Below, piece after piece: positions 20,000 to 30,530 of a DNA stretch of 60,000 bases. This stretch comes from Symsagittifera roscoffensis (lineage: Eukaryota; Xenacoelomorpha; Acoela; Convolutidae). Position 1 is the first letter of the stretch; every line of letters starts with the position of its first letter. The stretch is from the NCBI RefSeq assembly GCF_963678635.1, contig NC_087062.1:30034833-30094832 (forward strand). The letters run 5' to 3'. A program made the position numbers and the translations under genes. The notes below the pieces were generated by a model. That model was not told the origin of the DNA and did no database searches. It was given only the letters and a program-made list of their open reading frames with translations.

Positions 20000-20235
20000 G
20001 TACAATTAGCACAAAATTTTCCAGCCAAGGTCATTTTGCCAAAAAAAAATTCGACAAGCTCTGGAAATGAAATGAATACATCATTAATAAAAAAAACAAG
20101 TAGCACAGAATTTTCCGACCATAGTCTTAAGAAAACTACGGTTTAGAAAGTTTTTTTTTCAAATCATAGTAGTTTTTTCTACTTGGTGTGATAACAGAAA
20201 CATGACTAGAAAAATTAAAAAAAATTTTGAATTGT
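20000..20235 (-). repeat. Inverted family C fragment at end of segment copy 1
   Basis: Contains CAAGTAGCACAGAATTTTCC followed by GACCATAGTC, the reverse of the block ending near 5610. It is interrupted at about 20235 by the family A element. Confidence 0.5.
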
Positions 20236-20816
20236 GGTTCGCAAATCGTAAATCGAATTGGATGGATTTTCAGACTCACTAAACTCATTTTTTTTGCTAA
20301 CAAGGCAAAAAAAACATACTTTTTAGAACAAATAATTGAAATATGTTATTCTCAATTTTTTTATAACAAAACACACGTGCCAGATGACATAGAATTCAAT
20401 AAAATGATCCACATAAATCAGATTTTAAGCTCGATAATATGCTATGAAATCTTATAATTTTATATTTTGTTCTTTTTATTTGGTCTATTTTAAGCTACAG
20501 TACGCTATGGATGTATAATTAAAAATGATAGGCAATGAATAAATGCAATAAAAACTCGAAACTAATGAAACTTGAATAAAAAAATTCAATTTAAATCAAT
20601 TTAAACCCGTTTTAATCCCCTCGAAAATAAATACAAATTAAAACTGGAAGACTGGGATTTAAGACCAATTTAAATCAATTTTAAATCGATCCAAATGAAT
20701 CTTTATCTTTTTTATTTAATCTTTGTACTTTTTTTTAAACTGAAATCGATGTAAGTGTGATCAACGTACTTTTTTCATACTCAAATCGATCCTAATCCAT
20801 TTTTGTCAGTGCGGGT
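20230..20816 (-). mobile_element. Family A TIR element, copy 2 (inverted, truncated)
   Basis: The reverse complement of 20230-20770 follows 1-690 block by block, including GCATTTA..CATTGCCTATCA, GATTTATGTGG.TCATTTTA and TTGTTAGCAAAAAAAAT. Its + strand end at 20797-20816 reads CCATTTTTGTCAGTGCGGGT, one mismatch from 972-991. The opposite end is not found: homology stops near 20230, where segment copy 1 breaks off. Only 20 unique bases follow before the N gap. The frame 20227-20457 is inside it. Confidence 0.65.
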
Positions 20817-20836
20817 CGTAATAGTACGTTCCTTCT

Positions 20837-21036
20837 NNNNNNNNNNNNNNNNNNNNNNNNNNNNNNNNNNNNNNNNNNNNNNNNNNNNNNNNNNNNNNNN
20901 NNNNNNNNNNNNNNNNNNNNNNNNNNNNNNNNNNNNNNNNNNNNNNNNNNNNNNNNNNNNNNNNNNNNNNNNNNNNNNNNNNNNNNNNNNNNNNNNNNNN
21001 NNNNNNNNNNNNNNNNNNNNNNNNNNNNNNNNNNNN
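20837..21036. other. Assembly gap, 200 N
   Basis: Exactly 200 undetermined bases, so the size is probably a placeholder. It separates the two near-identical segments. Translations across it are meaningless. Confidence 0.98.
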
Positions 21037-22125
21037 TCTCAAAATTCCTGAAAAGAAGCATCCAACCCCTCCCCCTTAACTCGCTACTGGTTGTTCTGAC
21101 CATTGAACATGAGGAAAATACTTCTATTTGGATGTCTTTTATTTTTTTTGTTTCCCTGGCAGTATCAGGTGGTACGACAATTAATCATCCGAATGGGTCA
21201 ATTAATAATCATATTAGAGTCTTTTCGGTCGTGATTCGAACGAATTTTTAAAAATTTCTAAAAACTGTCCACGTGTCGAAAAGAAAAATACGCGAGCCAG
21301 CGAAGTGAGCGAGCAGTCTTATTATAGAAGTAAAGGCCGGGACTTTTTTCAAGCAAAGAAAAATTTAAATTATGCAGTAAAATTGGTTTTCGAATTTGTT
21401 ACTGCCTTTTGGAAAAAAGTAAAATTGCCATTTGCAATGCAGTAAAAAACTGGTTTTCGAAGTTTGTTACTGCTATTTACAAAAAACCTTTCAGCACCAT
21501 ATGAAAAATTTTCAGCAAATTTTTGAATGTTTTTTTTTGATTTCCCAGTCATTTTTTTTTTTGGAAAAACTGTTATCCAATTTGCCTATTTTTGTATGGC
21601 TGACGAATATGCCTAAGCTCTAGGCTGTGGTTCCGATCTTTTTTTCATCGCACATCACACAAAAAACAGCGAAGTTTTATCTGTATTTTATACGAGTTTG
21701 ATTGGAACTTTTTGGGCTACTTGCACATCAAGCGGTTGTCCTATACGACTAACCTATCATAACGGCTAATTTTATACGCTCGGCTAACTTATAAGAAATA
21801 AGCTAATTTTGTGCGGATTTTTCCACAAAATACACAAAATTTTGGTCTATTTTTTAATGGTCTGAATAGTGTTCTGGCAGAATTCCGAAAGTCAATTTGG
21901 TCGGGCCAAAAAAAATGGTCGACAAAAGTCAAAAATGTTTTGAAAATCCACTCTCGCAAAAAAATCTTAAATCCATTACTGAGTGGACAATTACGTTTCA
22001 AAACTACGGTCAAAACTCTGTAATAGCTCAAGCTGACGCTCAAAATCTACTTAGGGCTGCGGCAACCTACTAACGGCAAACCTTTTTTTAGTTTAACTTA
22101 AATCGACCGAACAATAATTCCTGGA

Positions 22126-22131
22126 TTTATT
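22126..22131 (-). terminator. Candidate poly(A) signal for the GPCR gene
   Basis: AATAAA on the minus strand, about 700 bp downstream of the stop at 22829. Same site as 16377-16382 in the other copy. Confidence 0.3.
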
Positions 22132-22828
22132 TTGAAAGTTCGATTCTTGGATATTTTTTGATGTTACTTCTTGAAATGATGATGCCCGGAGGAGATATCG
22201 CTCGACAGGTCGAAAGACCTCCTGGTGGTCTCCCAAATTGGTGCGACATCGGCAGATAATTGATCTGAAGATTGATTGTAAAATATCAGTTTTCATAATA
22301 AATTGATATGATTATCATGTTCGTTTTCATCTTCATTTCAGGAAACAAACTGTCAAGCTAAGTCTCAAAAAGGAGATAAAGACAGAGAGAGAGAGAGAGA
22401 GAGAGAGAGGGGACGAACTGAATTTAAAAGGGCAAGCTTGATAATTTAAAGGGTAGGCTGACAAAACGAAGGGTGAAGACGTTTAAAGTTCAAATCAGCT
22501 AGCGAATAGTTTCATTCGATATCTTATATTTGGTTTCGTGGTATCCTCCATTGGTGCGAATGACTTGCTTATATAATTTTTGACATGCGCTTCTGTAATA
22601 ATGGTTTTAAAGATTTTAGTTAAGTAGAAATCAAGGTTCGCATTCTATTTGTGGTATCGTTGTTTGACATCTTTTCAACTATTCCCGCCCCCTTTTGCAA
22701 AAGGGGGAGAATCGTTACTAGGTACAAAGTTCGCATATGCTTAACCGTTGAATTTTTTGTTATAAGGGTGACAACCCGTTACTAGGTACCAAAGGGGGGA
22801 AATAGCTGAAGAGATCCGATGTATATTG

Positions 22829-23047
22829 TTAATTAGCAGCGGCCACAGTGTTTCTGCTCTGTGAGATGTTCGGCTTAGGCGTGCTTTTAATCATGCGGAA
22901 GAACTCCTTTCTGAAGAAGCGGCTGCCGAGGATGTAGAGGAAAAAGTTCACACACTGGTTCATCAGTCCAGTCCACTCCGCCAGGTAGAACAGCAGAACA
23001 GTCCACTTTTCCCACTTGGGGTCATCTGCAGAAATGCGGGGCTGGGT
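22829..23047 (-). CDS. GPCR exon 5: TM7, helix 8 and tail
   Basis: Acceptor TTTCAG before 23047 and stop TAA at 22829-22831. This copy is contiguous with the first four exons without an N gap, so it is the one joined in the gene model. Helix 8 is FFRKEFFRMIK, and the tail ends NTVAAAN with no palmitoylation cysteine. Confidence 0.85.
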   Translation of the reverse strand, partial: TQPRISADDPKWEKWTVLLFYLAEWTGLMNQCVNFFLYILGSRFFRKEFFRMIKSTPKPNISQSRNTVAAAN

Positions 23048-26000
23048 CTGAAAGTAGACTAAAAATTATCCGAGTTTTTTTTAATGTTTTTTATTGATTA
23101 TGGTGGAAACCCTTTGTGATACTGCAAAAACTTAGAAGAATCGATCAAAATGCAATTTTACAATAAACTACGTTCGGATAGTACATTTATTTTTCGAAAA
23201 AAAGGATGTTGGATTTTTGGTTTTTCCTCTAACTTCGTTTTGAAAACCCTCCCTTTCAAAGATCCTAGATTTTTACGATACAATTGCTTGCTTAAAAGGG
23301 AATATTTTTTCATTCTCAGTCCTAGCCATGCTTGATTATCTTGGTTAAGGTTCTGAGCGGAGAATTGTTGAATGATTTTAAAGCAAAAGCACGATTCTTG
23401 TTAGTTCTCGTAACAACACGCAGATATTATTGTTGTTCTTTTGCAAGGAGTGTTTTTTCTCGAGACCAATTTCAAACTTTTTTACTAGTCTTTTTTGACG
23501 CTTTTTATGTCGCAACTTTCAAAAAATGAGGAACATTTATGGTGCGGGTGTTTTTTTTTTCATTCAGGATCAATTTCAAAAAACTCGAGGGATCGCTCCC
23601 TAGATCTGCATGTGCCCAGCCGGGTGTGCATGCCACTATAGTATTTTGCCACAATTCTGTCTTATTTGCGGTTTATATGTTTTACATGTGGCGAAATATT
23701 CCGCACTACAAAACCGTGCTAAATTGAATTGAGGCAACAAATTAATAGGGAGCTAGGCGAATAAGGCGACAGGACATTAATGCGAAAAAATATTTCGACG
23801 ACAAAAAGGTATTAGCATCCAAAATTACTACAATTACTGGCAATGCCATCCCAATAAATTTTTACAGATAAAGAACCATCCAAAAAGTCGTTTACTAATA
23901 ATTTTCGACCTCGGTTTTTGGAAGGAAAAAACTTAAACTCAATTTTGAACAGGTTAATAAAAAATAATGGTTGATGCGTGTTAAATTGTTAAAATTTACG
24001 TTTTGGTATTTCTCAGAAAGGTAAAATAATCATTTGAGCTTTGTATTTCTCAGAGCTGCTCAACTGCTGAAAGTCGAGCAAGTGCAGTTTTGCGATTGAA
24101 ATTCCGGGGTCGAAAGGCAGTTTTAAGTCAAGCACAAAGTCGAAACGTATCCAATTTCGGTCGAGAAGTTCGAAATATAGGTCGAGAAAGTCAAAACGTA
24201 TCTATGAGGGCTCCGATAAACAAATTTTCAAATATTTTAAAAAATGTCTGCCGAGAAAGTCGAAACATATCAAATTTTGGCGTCGAGAAAGTGGAAACAT
24301 ATCTGAACTGGGTCGAACAAAGTTGAACACTTTTTTCTTGGGTGGAGAAACTCAAAACATACCAAAATTTGTTCGAGAAAGTCGAAACATGCCGAAAATA
24401 GTTCGAGAAAGTCAAAACATACCCCGAGGCATACCGAATTTTGGTCAAAAATTTTGAGACATAAATCGAGCATCTCGTCCCGGGTAAGACAACCAATTCG
24501 CGTTATCAATTTCTCAGAAATGTACTTTGTCGTCTAAATGTCTTATCAAAAATGGTTGTCGCCTTTACGCCGTCGCCCAGTTGCCGGTCACCAGCCAAAT
24601 GGTCTTATTAGCTCCTTACAGGAAACAATCTTTCACACTTAAAATTTGATATAATCAGCCTGAAATTCATAGTTGTGTCAAAATACAATTTACCAGAAAC
24701 TATTTGAAAGCAAACTAAAGGCAGTCGATTCATTCAGATTTCTGCCCTGATGCGGGACGTCTTGTTATGTCATCCTAAAAGTATTGTTGTCATTAGCTCT
24801 ATTTTAAAAAGCTTTTTCACTATTGATAAGTTTTCGTAAAGCTAAGTCGGTTTAAGGATTGCCAATTTCGGATAATTAACGCGCGATATATTTTGCGCTA
24901 TTAACGGATAAGCCGAGTGTTAATCCGTCTTAGAACTCGATCCAAATTGAACTGAGGCATAATATGTGGTCTAGTTAATACTTTGCCATATGCGAAATAT
25001 ATTGTCCAAAAATATAACAAATTTTTCTTTTTTTTTTGAAAATACTTGGAGCATTGTTTTCATACTGAACACCACTGCATAGACGTTAAAAGGTAGTCGG
25101 AGTACTCAAGGCGTCATCCTGATACCATCAGTCTTGTTTCATTTTGGGTTGATAAGAAAACTAACGTTGAAACGCAATTTCACATTGAAGATCGAAAAAC
25201 AAATTCAACCTGCATTTTTTGTTCAATGAGATGTTTCAGAAGATCAGAACCTGCATTTTTTTCAGAAACCTAGTTTCTTTCATTACATGGTCGAAGGTTT
25301 GAAAAAAATTGCAGTACATTTTGACGGCATGAGATGAAAAAAAAATCATCACGAAAAAGCAATTTTATTTGATATCACCTGGGTGAAGATGATGAAGAGA
25401 CTCATGGAGCTGAGAAACGTGAGCAAGAGGTAGGTGCAGGACACCAGCAGCAGTCCCTTCGTGATCGATCTCTCTTGAGACCTACTGCCACCACCACCGC
25501 CACTGCCACTAGGAGGCTTCCTGTAGAACAGTTCCACCGTATTAAACTTCCTAATTTAGCTCCTAGGGCGAAAGGTGCTACGCACTTACACTTAAAAGGG
25601 AAAATATTGAACCTTTCGAAAATTGTTTCATGTAATTTTTTGTCCTCTTTCTGAATTGGGAAAGATCATCGCAACGTCAAACCTCATAATTGAGCAAAGA
25701 AAGACAAGAAAAGTCGTCGGCTGAACAGTTAGCCCAAAATTTTCCAGCCAAGGTCATTTTGCCAAAAAAATGTGACAAGCTCTGGAAGTGAAATGGATGC
25801 ATCATTAATAAAAAAAAACAAGTAGCACAGAATGTTCCGACCATAGTCTTTAGAAAACTACGGTTTCGAAAGTTTTTTTTCCAAATTAGAGTAGTTTTTT
25901 CTATTTGTGATAAAAAAGATTTGAAAAAAATAATTGAGGCATATTAGACAATCCTTGTAGTTGTAGTATAGGCAAACTTTTATAAGAGCATGACTAGAAA

Positions 26001-29000
26001 AACAACAAAAAAATTGAATTTTTTTTTGCAATAAATTTTTGAATGTTTTTGGTTGGCAAAACGCTGCTAAAAAACTCCAAAAACTATGATTGTTTGTAGG
26101 ACCTGATTTTGCGTGGAAAATAAAAATAAAAAAACTTAAACACACCCGAATACAAAATTCCTCCCCATTTTCAAGGGTCGGAACAATGACTCAATTGTCA
26201 AAACCTAGATTTTCAAACCTCAACTTTAAGAAAACGAGAAATGAGCATAGGTAAATTTTGTTGTATTTTGAACTCGTCAACTTAAAATTCGAAATAACAT
26301 GTAATAAGGCATAAAAAGTAGCCTCAATCATATACATTCCGTTTTCTTCGAAAATTGATACAATCGTCGACTGATGTGAAAATAGTTTAAGAATTAAAAT
26401 AAAAGGCTACATTTACGGACGTGCGATCACTATCGGAGCGCCAAAATGCCACGATTGGTTAAAATTTTCAAACAAAATGTCAGTTTTAGTTATTTTTCGA
26501 AAAAAAGTATCAACATTTTTCTAGACGTCTTATAATACAACAAGAACAATCAGGACTTTGCCCCGACACAAGCAATCGCATTTTATCACTAGCGAAACTT
26601 CCGTTCTCTGTATAATTGTTTTGGTGGAAAGTTCTTACTTCACATGAAGTTTTTTCAGAAATGATTTTGCTGATTTTTTTTCAGAAACCGAAATAATTCT
26701 GAGTGTTTGTCACGCTCTTAGCCCAGTTTATTTCTTATTTATGCCAACCAGGCACTTGCGCGTAAGCGGCCGATTAATCTGGCTCTTGAAGTATTCCAAA
26801 CTCAATTGAGGCTGCCCATTTGTTGCCAATAATCAGCAGAACATTGATACCAAATGTATCATTTTTCTTTAAAATTGCGTGTGAGGGCATTACAAAACAC
26901 TAACTTTTAAACACAAACTGCTTCAACCCAAACAAGGATCAGCCATACAGATGTGAAGATGATTTATTAGAGTGAAGAATTTACAATATAAAATCTTATG
27001 GCGCGAGATGCATTTCCTGCGTTCTTCTTTATGAAAAAAGCCAACCAAACAAAATTTCTTCAGGTTGCTCTACGAGATGAAGTTTCCAGGTTTACCCGAT
27101 AAATCAAATGACGTTTTCCTTGTAGTTCAACACAAATTCGGAGTTTTTGTACATCACTTACTTAAGTTTGTATATGATGGCGATGTTGAGGACAAATAGC
27201 ATGGCGGCTGGGAATCCACAGTAGAGGAAGGAGACGCTATAGTGGAAGTAGAATGCCTGCAAGCCCTCGCTGAGAGTTGAGTCTATGAGACATGATCCAT
27301 TCTCCAGAGTGAAAACATAGAGGTTACCCACAAGCAAGAGAGACACTGCCACATAAGTCACGCCCGTCGCTGCCACCGGATACCACAGTTTGCTCTGAAG
27401 ATTTAAACCTATTATATTTTACTAATTCAACCACAGGCTCTTTTCCAGTCCCCCCCTTTCAAAATACCGAGTTTTATGTTTGTTTTACGTGCTATTACGG
27501 CTAATTGCGTGATGTTACGCTGTAAAGTATGAAGAACAATACTGTTCACAGTTGTTGATTTGTTCACCACGCCAAATTTCATTGCATTATGACAACGCTA
27601 AATAAGCTTTTCAAAATTGAATTTGAAAGGTGGGGGGGACTGGAAAAGAGCCCAATCACATTGAGTTAAGTCAGACGAAACTAGCTAAGGTGTGTTAGTT
27701 TTATTAGACCACCTCTCAGTTGAATTTTAAAAATTGCATCAGTTTTTTTAGTTTCATCTTTGATCATTTGCGTATATTGAACTTATTCATATTTTTGCAG
27801 CCTTCCCGATAAGTTTCAATCCGTTGCCCCACCATTTTTTTGTATTAGTACGAAGTTGAACATTTGCCTTGAGACTGTTTTTGTAGGGAATTGGTCTCGC
27901 TATGGCCAGGAATCGGTCGAAGGTGAACAGCACAAGGGTATACTGTGTGGCGAAGGTGGTCAAGTAGCTGATCCACTGGCCGAACCTGCAGAACATCGAA
28001 CTTCTGGCGAGCACCACAACCCAGTTCCAGTGTGTGAACCTGAATCATCAATAAAAAATATCGTAGGGAAAATGAGAAAAGCTTTGCCTAGCTCGACAAT
28101 GAGAAAATTGATTCCCAACACGACAGTTATATATCTTTGCGCCTGATATTTAGTAACACAAACAAAATATTTTCAGGTCTCTAATCATCGAAGTTGGTTT
28201 TTATAAACAATCATTTTGAAAACCAGTCTGGGAGATCGTCAGTGGACAAACTATGCCTGTTTTTCGACGTCTGAGACATAACACTCTGAAAACTGAATAT
28301 TTTCCTGGAACTTTGGAAAGAGTTTAAGCGACTTGACATTTTGTTTCCTATAATCAGCTGTGATAATTTAATAAACCATAATTAAAATTGGACACTTTTA
28401 GCTGGGACGATTTAATACAGTTTTTACCAGAATGAACTTGGTTCCTTTGCAGGGTACATTTGGCTCTGAGAAAAATTTTCCGTGTTATTGTGTTATTTTG
28501 TTATTTGTGTTATTTTGTTATTTTAGAGACCTGCTTTTAGATTTCTTGATTTTTTTAAAGACATCTCAAGGGCGGTTCTAGTAGTTTTGTAGGCAGCTCG
28601 GTTGTTAAAAAGGGTATTTTGTCATATAATTTTGACTACCAGTCAAATGAGATTCTGAATTTAGTATTTAGATTCTGAAAAAAAACTTGTAAACGCTTTA
28701 TTACACCAGAAAAAGTACTTTGCGTCACTGCCACTTGTTGAGAAAAATTGCTTTTTGTATAAAAATCTTGGCTAGTCTGAAACTGAAAAATCAAATTTGG
28801 CCTAGAAACGCAATTTTTTGCTTTGATTTTGGACAGTTACAAATTGACGAAGAGAAGTTAGCAGAAAGGTAGTTTACTTCGCCTAGTTTGTTTATTAATG
28901 ACGAAATGTGTGCCTACCCGATGTTGACGATGGCGTCTATGGCGACACTGAGGGAGTCCCCTAGGGCTATGAGGAGCATGTAGACTAGGGAAGAAGTGTG

Positions 29001-29189
29001 GACCCCCATGAAACAGACGACACACACTGTGAACATGTTGCAGAGGATGCCCACACCCCCACTCACAGGAATCACCACACTGCCCAGTATGTCGATCGTG
29101 TCAGAGAGAGCACCCACCAGATCCCAGTTGATGTTCGAGTGTGCCCCAGGAGTAAGCGATATGGTCGTCGTATTCAGTTCAGATGCCAT
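22829..29189 (-). CDS. Class A (rhodopsin-like) GPCR, five exons, 355 residues
   Basis: Exons (minus): 29189-28918, 28039-27868, 27394-27162, 25550-25379, 23047-22829. All phases agree and the sum is 1068 bp, 355 codons plus TAA. The product is a plasma-membrane seven-helix receptor. Visible landmarks are an N-glycosylation sequon NTT near residue 6, GILCN in TM1, LIALGDSLS in TM2, Cys exactly 25 residues before the Arg of DRF in TM3, Cys in loop 2 (NGSC), FPAAMLF in TM5, a glycine-rich loop 3, TM6 without CWxP, and NFFLY in TM7 followed by a basic helix 8. These divergences resemble invertebrate neuropeptide-type or orphan receptors, but ligand and subfamily are not determined. The start ATG has context AAAAATGG. 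One intron appears to use a GC donor. The last two exons occur again at 19657-19828 and 17083-17301. Confidence 0.85.
23048..25378. other. GPCR intron 4
   Basis: Same content as 17302-19656: minisatellite near 24070-24430 and diverged family B near 24640-25140. It lacks 25 bp present in copy 1 at about 17695, a deletion flanked by CTTTTG on both sides. No gene inside. Confidence 0.6.
25379..25550 (-). CDS. GPCR exon 4: loop 3 and TM6
   Basis: Acceptor GCTAAATTAG before 25550 and donor GTGATATC after 25379. Its first base completes AA|G (Lys) from exon 3 and it ends in phase 0 before ACCCAGCCC of exon 5, so the junctions confirm the order. Residues read KFNTVELFYRKPPSG, then the Gly run, then TM6 with SSMSLFIIF. 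Confidence 0.85.
25690..26050 (-). repeat. Inverted family C fragment in GPCR intron 3
   Basis: Contains AAGTAGCACAGAATGTTCCG with ACCATAGTC and a GACTAGAAAAA block, inverse of the family C copy before the kinase exon. The 95-codon frame 25858-26145 is inside or beside it and unrecognised. Confidence 0.5.
26051..27161. other. Rest of GPCR intron 3
   Basis: AT-rich. A weak family B-like stretch (AATCAGGACTTTGCCCCGAC) near 26548-26850. No exon recognised; an open stretch on the + strand at about 27060-27190 overlaps exon 3 in antisense and is taken as chance. Confidence 0.4.
27162..27394 (-). CDS. GPCR exon 3: TM4, extracellular loop 2, TM5
   Basis: Acceptor AAATCTTCAG before 27394 and donor AA|GTAAGT after 27162. 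Encodes SKLWYPVAATGVTYVAVSLL (TM4; Trp at its cytoplasmic edge rather than mid-helix), LENGSCLIDS (loop 2 cysteine expected to pair with TM3) and FLYCGFPAAMLFVLNIAIIY (TM5 with the conserved proline). Confidence 0.85.
27436..27652. mobile_element. 217-bp MITE-like element in GPCR intron 2
   Basis: GGCTCTTTTCCAGTCCCCCC at 27436, followed by CTTTCAAA, is mirrored at the other end by TTTGAAAGG and GGGGGGACTGGAAAAGAGCC ending at 27652. The TIRs are about 28 bp with a small indel. The interior is non-coding. No convincing target-site duplication was seen beyond a possible CA dinucleotide. The superfamily is not assigned. Confidence 0.7.
27868..28039 (-). CDS. GPCR exon 2: TM3 and intracellular loop 2
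   Basis: The acceptor is GATGATTCAG before 28039, and the first G completes GG|G (Gly) from exon 1. Encodes FTHWNWVVVLARSSMFCRFG and FATQYTLVLFTFDRFLAIAR, then PIPYKNSLK. No good GT donor keeps the phase-0 join to exon 3. AAG|GCAAAT at 27868/27867 fits a GC-AG intron and gives a normal-length loop 2 (DRFLAIARPIPYKNSLK-SKLWYP). The weaker GT alternative, AAT|GTTCAA, ends the exon at 27862 and adds two residues. Confidence 0.75.
28040..28917. other. GPCR intron 1
   Basis: AT-rich intron with a GTTATTTTGTTATTTGTG-like simple stretch near 28490-28525. No other feature recognised. Confidence 0.6.
28918..29189 (-). CDS. GPCR exon 1: start, N-terminus, TM1 and TM2
   Basis: ATG at 29189-29187 in context AAAAATGG, donor GG|GTAGGC after 28918. 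The N-terminal tail of about 35 residues carries NTTT and acidic residues, with no signal peptide. TM1 includes VSGGVGILCNMFTVCVV (glycine and asparagine of the GN motif) and TM2 includes YMLLIALGDSLSVAI (conserved Asp). The + strand frames 28996-29322 and 28998-29273 are antisense shadows. Confidence 0.85.
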
Positions 29190-30000
29190 TTTTTTTCGAC
29201 TGTTGCTGATTTTGACGTTTTTGTGGCGTTTTTCTTCTTGTATTTGTTTGAAAATTTTGATGCAATTTTCTAAATATCTACAGGGCTGTTATTGTGGCAC
29301 AATATGTCTAGATTCGTTTTGATTTTTTGAATTTTAGCTCCAAGTAGTGACGTATTCGTTTGGCTATATTAAAGAATAATTCTAGCAAAGAAGACGGGAT
29401 TATAAGATATCCGGAGCAAAATTCACGTTATTTTAAAGATATGACATATAACATCATTTCAATTACCCTTTCAATTAACTTAACATTTTTGAACAAGAAC
29501 CAAAAACCAATTCAGTCACATTTTCTTCTTCCAAAAACCGGCTTAAAAAGCTAAATACCACTAAATACCGCTAAATAAGAAGCTATTTAAAAACTAATTT
29601 CTTAAGTCGTTTATCTTCCACCAGATTTTTGGCGAGGAGAAAAACCATATATGGATGTCAAGTACTCCTCGAAGAACAAGATGATAGCTTTCTTGTCAAG
29701 GTAAATACCGATAGTAAGGCTTGTTTTCCGTTGGCTATATCCTTTATTGTGGATTACAATTTTTGTTGCGGATTCCTCAAAGTTGGCTGCTTTAAGACCA
29801 ATTTTGAGCAATGCAGTGATTTAGCTATTTGTTCGGAGCATCAAAAACAGCGAAAAAATCAGGAAAAGTAGCTGTGTTAAAGATTCCACAAAAAATCTTC
29901 TTTCTGCTTTTAGCGGAATCCACAAAATATACAATTTGGTCTTGTAATGTAGTTTTTTCAATAAATTTTTTTGAGATTTTTAATGCACTTTCCAAAAGAG
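29190..30000. other. GPCR upstream region / intergenic
   Basis: Should contain the GPCR promoter or a 5' UTR exon, but no TATA box or initiator can be singled out. Frames at 29360-29554, 29611-29811 and 29629-29871 are unrecognised. Confidence 0.35.
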
Positions 30001-30530
30001 ACAAGACTGCTCGTATCAGGGCGAAGCCCTGAATGTTCCGACTGCCTTTTAAGGTTTATGGAGCAGTAATAACGTTAAAAAATTCAATGTAATAAAACAA
30101 AATGATTTTTTTTTCAAAAATTTGAAATTTTCTAAAGAAAATCATCCCCCCCACACGCCATATAAAGTAAAAAAGGATAGAATTCGCGCCTCGTAACAAA
30201 TCATTTATGGCAAATAAGCTTCTTTCAACCAATTTGGAACGATTTCTAAGACGGATTAACTCTCCGCTTACGTGTTAATAGCGTGAAATATATCGCGCGT
30301 TAATTGTCCAAAATTGGCCAAAATGGCAATCTTTACACCCATAACTTTACAAAATATAATCACAGGTGAAATATCTTTTCAAATTTGAGCTCATGACAAC
30401 AATACTTTTCGAAGGATATAAAAGAATTCCGTCAAAAATGGCTATTTAAAAAGTCAAAACTTGTCTGAAGAAAAAAAAACCCACCCCGAGCACAAATATT
30501 CCGTTACTTTCGTATCGAAAGTCGGAACAA
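30001..30530 (+). mobile_element. Hairpin-ended family B, copy 2
   Basis: Starts ACAAGACTGCTCGTATCAGG, forms the hairpin CAGGGCGAAGCCCTG, then GTTCCGACTGCC. It ends CTTTCGTATCGAAAGTCGGA with ACAA, again a perfect hairpin. GTTCCGAC and GTCGGAAC bracket the body as an 8-bp inverted repeat. The internal GCGTGAAATATATCGCGCGT dyad is conserved. No protein-coding capacity. Confidence 0.75.

Larger units (their letters stand above)
15294..20235. repeat. 4.9-kb segment, copy 1 of a near-identical pair
   Basis: Matches 21044-26035 in direct orientation. The offset is 5750 at the start and falls to about 5722 at the end through small indels: (GA)14 versus (GA)12 near 16633/22383, and 25 bp present at about 17695 but missing at 23442. 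Only scattered substitutions are seen. It carries two GPCR exons but not the first three. It runs directly into the inverted family A element at about 20230, then the N gap at 20837. Confidence 0.9.
21044..26035. repeat. 4.9-kb segment, copy 2 of a near-identical pair
   Basis: Homology to copy 1 begins within about 8 bases of the N gap, so the contig starts inside the duplicated sequence. On the right, similarity runs to about 26035. There, copy 1 has lost roughly 60 bp (about 25910-25985) and then enters the family A element, while this copy continues into the GPCR intron with unique sequence. Confidence 0.9.

Noticed and set aside
20792-21103. Open frames crossing the N gap
   Set aside because: They consist mostly of undetermined residues; no inference is possible.
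27060-27190. Plus-strand open stretch after a TTCTTCAG acceptor-like site in GPCR intron 3
   Set aside because: Short, unrecognised, overlaps exon 3 in antisense, and has no partner exon.
28996-29322. Plus-strand frames opposite GPCR exon 1
   Set aside because: Antisense shadows of the TM1-TM2 exon, with no domain of their own.
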